From NCBI RefSeq assembly GCF_022647505.1, contig NZ_CP071409.1:1860001-1924000 (forward strand): a stretch of 64,000 bases of DNA, written 5' to 3'. The DNA is from [Pantoea] beijingensis. Lineage in GTDB: Bacteria > Pseudomonadota > Gammaproteobacteria > Enterobacterales > Enterobacteriaceae. The notes below the pieces were generated by a model. The model did no database searches, was not told the origin of the DNA, and saw nothing but the letters and a program-made list of their open reading frames with translations. The first letter of the stretch is position 1, and every line of letters begins with the position of its first letter. Below, in pieces: positions 59,942 through 64,000 of the stretch. A program made the position numbers and the translations under genes.

Positions 59942-60940
59942 TTATCCTCTTGCTGCCAGTGCAACAACACGTTGATAGGCCTGCCCACTGCGAATGACTT
60001 CCAGCGCGTGTTGGGCGTTCTCACGAAGATCTTCGTGCCCAAAGACCTTTAACAACATTGCAACATTTATTGCTACGGCCTCTTCATGGGCGCGCTCGCC
60101 ATTACCCTGAAGTAATCGGGTCAGAATGTCACGATTTTCTTCCGGCGTGCCGCCTGCCAGTGCTTCTTGCGGATGAAAACTCATACCGAAATCTTCCGGC
60201 GTCAACGGATAGCTGGTGATTTCACCGTCACGCAATTCTGCAACATGCGTCGTACTGTGTAGGGCAACTTCATCCATACCACCGCCGTGCACCACTGCTG
60301 CACGCTGATAACCCAATACACGCAGCGTTTGTGCGACTGGCAACACCAGTTCCGGACTGTATACACCAATCACTGCAAGTGGGGGACGCGCCGGATTAAT
60401 CAATGGGCCCAGGACATTAAATAGGGTACGCGTTTTTAACTGCTGGCGAACCGGCATCGCATGGCGGAAACCGCTGTGATACTGCGGTGCAAACAGGAAA
60501 CAGACGTTGAGATCATCCAGCGCCTCGCGAGCTTTTTCCGCGGGCATGTCCAGACTGATACCAAAAGCAGCCAGCAAATCAGATGACCCTGATTTACTGG
60601 AAACACTACGGTTACCATGTTTTGCCACTTTTAAGCCACAGGCTGCCGCAACAAAGGCGCTGGCAGTGGATATATTAATGCTATTACTGCCGTCACCGCC
60701 GGTACCGACGATATCGGCAAAAGCATAATCCGGTCTTGGGAATGGCTTCGCATCTGCCAGTAGCGCCGTTGCCGCACCTGCAATCTCTTCAGGTTGCTCA
60801 CCGCGTACCTTCATGGCAATAAGGGCAGCAGCTAATTGCGTGGGTTCTAACTGGCCGCTAATAATGGCGGAAAATAGCGTCTGGCTCTCTTGCTGGCTGA
60901 GCGTTTGCGCCTGATAAAGTTTTTCCAAAATGGTTTGCAT
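59942..60940 (-). CDS. trpD: TrpD, anthranilate phosphoribosyltransferase (free-standing)
   Basis: Transfers phosphoribose from PRPP to anthranilate; 332 residues from the second of two adjacent ATGs (aggag 6 nt upstream; the ATG at 60943 is only 3 nt from it). PRPP-binding [18 protein letters not shown] and [17 protein letters not shown] are intact. In E. coli and Salmonella this domain is fused behind the glutamine amidotransferase; here it is separate, 15 bp after trpG. Confidence 0.96.
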   Translation of the reverse strand: MQTILEKLYQAQTLSQQESQTLFSAIISGQLEPTQLAAALIAMKVRGEQPEEIAGAATALLADAKPFPRPDYAFADIVGTGGDGSNSINISTASAFVAAACGLKVAKHGNRSVSSKSGSSDLLAAFGISLDMPAEKAREALDDLNVCFLFAPQYHSGFRHAMPVRQQLKTRTLFNVLGPLINPARPPLAVIGVYSPELVLPVAQTLRVLGYQRAAVVHGGGMDEVALHSTTHVAELRDGEITSYPLTPEDFGMSFHPQEALAGGTPEENRDILTRLLQGNGERAHEEAVAINVAMLLKVFGHEDLRENAQHALEVIRSGQAYQRVVALAARG

Positions 60941-60955
60941 CATATTCTCCTGAGA

Positions 60956-61534
60956 TTACGCCAGCGCCCAGCTGAGGGTTTGCTCAAGCAGACGCGCACC
61001 CTGAGAGGTGAGGATTGATTCGGGATGGAACTGAAATCCACATACGCGATCGGTATCATGGCGAACTGCCATCACCATGCCGTTGAAGGTAGCATTGACT
61101 GTTAATTCTTCTGGCGTATTGCTACCGACAAGCGAGTGATAACGGGCTACCGGCAGAGGATTACTGAGTCCGGCAAACATGGCTTGCCCGTCATGGTTTA
61201 TTGATGAAGCTTTACCGTGCAGAATCTCACCTGCCTGGCCCACATGACCACCGTAGGCTTCCACAATTGCCTGATGGCCTAAGCAGATACCAATAATCGG
61301 TAACTGTCCTCGCAGGCGTTGTAACAACGCGGGCATACACCCCGCTTCTGATGGCGCACCCGGTCCAGGAGATAGCATTAACACCGGATTTTCCATCAGT
61401 TGTAGACGGGCAATCAGCGTATCGACAGGCACATTATTGCGGTAGATCACCACGTTATGACCAAAGGCACGTAATTGATCGACGAGGTTGTAAGTAAAAG
61501 AGTCGATATTGTCGAGAAGCAGGATATCGGCCAT
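60956..61534 (-). CDS. trpG: TrpG, anthranilate synthase glutamine amidotransferase subunit
   Basis: Class I glutamine amidotransferase supplying ammonia to TrpE; 192 residues. Nucleophile Cys in [15 protein letters not shown], catalytic His/Glu in [13 protein letters not shown], oxyanion loop [11 protein letters not shown]. The start [16 protein letters not shown] at 61534 overlaps the trpE stop by one base (TAATG), as expected for coupled synthesis of the two subunits. It stops in its own right, so it is not fused to TrpD. Confidence 0.97.
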   Translation of the reverse strand: MADILLLDNIDSFTYNLVDQLRAFGHNVVIYRNNVPVDTLIARLQLMENPVLMLSPGPGAPSEAGCMPALLQRLRGQLPIIGICLGHQAIVEAYGGHVGQAGEILHGKASSINHDGQAMFAGLSNPLPVARYHSLVGSNTPEELTVNATFNGMVMAVRHDTDRVCGFQFHPESILTSQGARLLEQTLSWALA

Positions 61535-63096
61535 TAGAAAATCTCCGGGCAATGATGGGCAGTCGCGATGGCGCGTAATACTGCGCGTGCTTTATTGCGA
61601 CTTTCGTCGGCTTCCGCCTGTGGATTAGAGTCGAGCACAACGCCCGCACCAGCCTGTACAGTGGCAATTCCGTCTTCAACGTATGCGGAGCGGATAACGA
61701 TACAAGTATCAAGGTCGCCCTGAGCGGTGAAGTATCCAACAGCACCACCGTAACTGCCGCGTCGAGTACCTTCTGCATGGGCAATTAACTGCATAGCGCG
61801 GACTTTTGGCGCACCGCTTAGCGTTCCCATATTCATGCAGGCGCGATAGGCGTGTAGTACATCAAGATCGTGACGCAGCGTGCCGACCACCCGGGAAACC
61901 AGATGCATCACAAATGAATAGCGATCAACTTTTGTCAGATCGGCGACATAGCGGCTGCCCGGCTCGCAAATACGTGCCAGGTCATTGCGTGCCAGGTCGA
62001 CAAGCATTAGGTGCTCAGCCATTTCTTTATGATCTGTACGCATTTCCAGCTCAATACGGCTATCCATATCGCGATCCAGTGAACCATCTGCATGGCGTCC
62101 GCGTGGCCGCGTACCGGCAATTGGATAGATTTCGATCTGGCGCTGCGTTGATTCGTATTTCAACGAACTTTCCGGTGAGGCGCCAAATAGGCTGAAATCC
62201 CGGTCCTGCATAAAAAACATATATGGGCTGGGATTACTGTTTTTCAGATTGTCGTATGCGGCCAGCGGCGACGGACAGGGCAACGAGAAGCGCCGAGAAG
62301 GGACCACCTGAAAAATTTCACCAATGCGGATTGCTTTCTGCATGTTACGGACGACGTCGCAATAAGCTTCATCACTTTGGCTGCAGCTCAGTGCCATTTT
62401 CTCGACGCGCTGTACCGGTAACGCTGGCGCAGGTTGTAGCATTTGAACATGCAACTGCTCAATGCGGCGTTGCAGACGCTGGAACTCAGCAGTAGAGGGC
62501 ACAAAAAGACTGGCCTGCAAGCGTGATGTTTGAGTCTGGTGATCGATAACCAGTAATGTTTCCGCAAGGTAAAAGCAGTAATCCGGGCAGCGCTGATTAC
62601 TTTCCAGTGCGGGCAGATCTTCGAACCCGGCAACCAGGTCATAGGCAAAAAGGCCGCCCAACAGCATTGCTTCACGCTCTTCTTCGGGCGTATTAATCAA
62701 CTGTGGAAACAGACGCAGCGCATCAAACACCGACAGTGATTGTAAACGGGCATCTTCATCCTGCAGCAGCGTGATTTCAGGGAAAATTAGCTCGCGACCG
62801 TCTGGACGAACGTGGTTGATAACTTCGGCAGGCAGTACCTCATCAAGTAAGGGCAACAATGCACGACCATTTTCTGAGAGCGCCTGAATGGTCACTCTCT
62901 TTTCCTGCGCGGTAATGCGCAAGGCACTGTCGACGATTAGCAGACTTTTAAGATTACGTTTGCTGTCAATGTCCGCTGATTCGAGCAACAGCGTTGCCGG
63001 ACGAGCTCCGCATAGCTGATGGAACACGGCGGCCGGATCTTCGCGATAAGGCGCGCTGCCGGTAATCAACTTCAATGTAGGTTTCGCGTTTGACAT
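61534..63096 (-). CDS. trpE: TrpE, anthranilate synthase component I
   Basis: Converts chorismate to anthranilate; 520 residues as in E. coli. The tryptophan feedback site is [18 protein letters not shown] (S40 region). Catalytic core: [46 protein letters not shown] and [14 protein letters not shown]. First structural gene of the operon, directly behind the attenuator. Confidence 0.98.
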   Translation of the reverse strand: MSNAKPTLKLITGSAPYREDPAAVFHQLCGARPATLLLESADIDSKRNLKSLLIVDSALRITAQEKRVTIQALSENGRALLPLLDEVLPAEVINHVRPDGRELIFPEITLLQDEDARLQSLSVFDALRLFPQLINTPEEEREAMLLGGLFAYDLVAGFEDLPALESNQRCPDYCFYLAETLLVIDHQTQTSRLQASLFVPSTAEFQRLQRRIEQLHVQMLQPAPALPVQRVEKMALSCSQSDEAYCDVVRNMQKAIRIGEIFQVVPSRRFSLPCPSPLAAYDNLKNSNPSPYMFFMQDRDFSLFGASPESSLKYESTQRQIEIYPIAGTRPRGRHADGSLDRDMDSRIELEMRTDHKEMAEHLMLVDLARNDLARICEPGSRYVADLTKVDRYSFVMHLVSRVVGTLRHDLDVLHAYRACMNMGTLSGAPKVRAMQLIAHAEGTRRGSYGGAVGYFTAQGDLDTCIVIRSAYVEDGIATVQAGAGVVLDSNPQAEADESRNKARAVLRAIATAHHCPEIF

Positions 63097-63119
63097 GATG
63101 TTTTCTCTAAATTTCGCTC

Positions 63120-63147
63120 AAAAAAAAGCCCGCTTGCGGCGGGCTCG
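63120..63147 (-). terminator. trp attenuator terminator
   Basis: Minus-strand AGCCCGC-CGCAA-GCGGGCT stem followed by TTTTTTT, between trpL and trpE. Upstream segments can form the alternative antiterminator: GCACTTCT in trpL faces AGAAGTGC (63166-63173). Confidence 0.95.
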
Positions 63148-63192
63148 GGTATCTGCACTTCTACACGGAATGTGCGCGATGACGTCGCCCTG

Positions 63193-63246
63193 TCAGGGAG
63201 AAGTGCGCCACCAACCATTCATAAATGTGTAGAGATTCATCATCAT
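63193..63246 (-). CDS. trpL: TrpL, trp operon leader peptide
   Basis: 17 codons, MMMNLYTFMNGWWRTSP then TGA. Tandem Trp codons in GWWRTS are as in E. coli TrpL; ribosome stalling there lets the antiterminator form. Three consecutive ATGs begin the frame; the first (63246) has aggg about 7 nt upstream, so it is listed as start, but the second or third is possible. Confidence 0.92.
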   Translation of the reverse strand: MMMNLYTFMNGWWRTSP

Positions 63247-63265
63247 TTAATACCCTGTGCGTGAA

Positions 63266-63304
63266 CTTGTGTACTAGTTAACTGGTTCGCAGGAAAAAAG
63301 TCAA
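63266..63304 (-). promoter_or_regulatory. trp promoter and TrpR operator
   Basis: On the minus strand TTGACT (-35, 63299-63304), a 17-bp spacer and TTAACT (-10, 63276-63281). The palindrome GAACCAGTTAACTAGTACAC is the trp operator, nearly identical to E. coli trpO (CTAGTTAACTAG core with one change). Confidence 0.93.
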
Positions 63305-63374
63305 TACCCTTTTTCCCCTCAGGCGTAATTATCGCTATCATGCGCTACTCAATTCCTACAATATCGGAGTACTT

Positions 63375-64000
63375 TTGACAGCCGTTACGCCCCTCAATCA
63401 TTTCACGATTTACGATCTCCACAGTCATACGCAAGCCTCAGACGGCCTGTTAACTCCGGAAGCGTTGGTATTGCGCGCGGTAGAGATGCGTGTAGGGGTG
63501 CTGGCAATTACCGACCACGATACGGTAGCCGGTATTCAATCTGCACGTGACGCGATTGCAAAGCATCAATTAGCACTGCAACTGATTAACGGCGTGGAAA
63601 TTTCAACGTTGTGGGAAAATCATGAAATCCACATTGTTGGGCTCGGTATGGATATCCATAACCCGCAATTTGCTGATTTTCTTCAGGGGCAAAATGACAG
63701 TCGATTGATACGTGCGCAACTGATTGCTGAACGGCTGGCCAAGGCGCAGATCCCGGGTGCGTTGGAAGGCGCTATGGCATTGGCCGACGGCGGCGCTGTG
63801 ACGCGCGGCCATTTTGCGCGTTATCTTATCGCCCAGGGGAAAGCGGATAATATGGCGCAGGTGTTTAAAAACTACCTTGCGCGGGGTAAAACCGGTTATG
63901 TCCCTCCCCAGTGGTGTACAATAGAACACGCTATTAATGCCATTCACCATTCTGGAGGCCGAGCGGTGCTGGCGCATCCTGGTCGTTATGGTTTGTCTGC
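63375..64000 (+). CDS. rnm: Rnm (YciV), 5'-3' exoribonuclease AM, partial
   Basis: PHP-domain ribonuclease trimming 5' ends of rRNAs in E. coli (about 290 residues); the first 208 codons are present and the gene runs off the window. Metal-site motifs are FTIYDLHSHTQASDG, AITDHDTVAGI, NGVEISTLWENHEIHIVG and AVLAHPGRYG. The start is TTG at 63375 with ggag 5 nt upstream, matching the TTG start known from E. coli. It is divergent from the trp operon. Confidence 0.94.
   Translation, partial: MTAVTPLNHFTIYDLHSHTQASDGLLTPEALVLRAVEMRVGVLAITDHDTVAGIQSARDAIAKHQLALQLINGVEISTLWENHEIHIVGLGMDIHNPQFADFLQGQNDSRLIRAQLIAERLAKAQIPGALEGAMALADGGAVTRGHFARYLIAQGKADNMAQVFKNYLARGKTGYVPPQWCTIEHAINAIHHSGGRAVLAHPGRYGLS

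Overview
The window is ordinary chromosome of an enterobacterium (order Enterobacterales). Almost every protein aligns end to end, from memory, with an E. coli K-12 product of nearly the same length, and the E. coli regulatory hallmarks are present: the tyrT stringent promoter, the trp operator, leader peptide and attenuator, and the ompW FNR box. It is not E. coli or Salmonella. trpG and trpD are separate genes, a long (446-residue) UDP-glucose dehydrogenase gene sits directly behind galU, there are two oppA genes in tandem, and blocks that lie far apart in E. coli are adjacent here (fadR-ycgB-dadAX, then nhaP2, yeaHG-mipA-gapA-sppA-selD-topB, then xthA-tyrTV-purU, then galU-hns-tdk-adhE-opp-trp). 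This suggests an Erwinia/Pantoea-type relative. That placement is inference, not shown by a marker gene.

Layout. 0.4-9.3 kb: fatty-acid regulator FadR, SpoVR-like YcgB, D-amino acid catabolism (dadA, dadX), a Bcr/CflA-type drug exporter, an unrecognised 77-residue protein and the K+/H+ antiporter NhaP2. 9.5-15.9 kb: the stress kinase pair yeaG-yeaH behind a convincing sigma-54 promoter, mipA, yeaE, yeaD. 16-26.7 kb: gapA, msrB-yeaC, the ansA-pncA pair, sppA, ydjA (with a Fur-box-like sequence over its ribosome-binding site), selD, topB, xthA. 26.8-31 kb: two identical tRNA-Tyr genes under one stringent promoter, purU, ychJ, and rssA-rssB (RssB controls RpoS turnover). 31.2-35.9 kb: galU-ugd (UDP-glucuronate supply), an ERIC-like repeat in an otherwise unexplained spacer, hns, tdk. 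36-48.4 kb: adhE, ychE, and the oligopeptide importer oppA-oppA-oppBCDF. 48.5-56.2 kb: yciU, clsA, yciY, yciI, tonB, yciA, yciB, yciC, a YkgJ-type cysteine cluster protein, ompW, a BON lipoprotein. 56.5-63.3 kb: the complete trp operon read leftwards (promoter/operator, trpL, attenuator, trpE, trpG, trpD, trpCF, trpB, trpA). The last 0.6 kb is the 5' part of rnm (yciV).

I see no insertion sequence, prophage, CRISPR array, toxin-antitoxin pair or defence island. The places that core-genome annotation does not explain are spacers: ugd-hns (ERIC element plus an odd remnant), hns-tdk, adhE-ychE, the purU leader, ychJ-rssA, and the long oppA-oppB gap with several hairpins. The 77-residue protein at 7.3-7.5 kb is the only clearly expressed-looking gene I could not assign. 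I do not find good evidence for a new multi-gene system.
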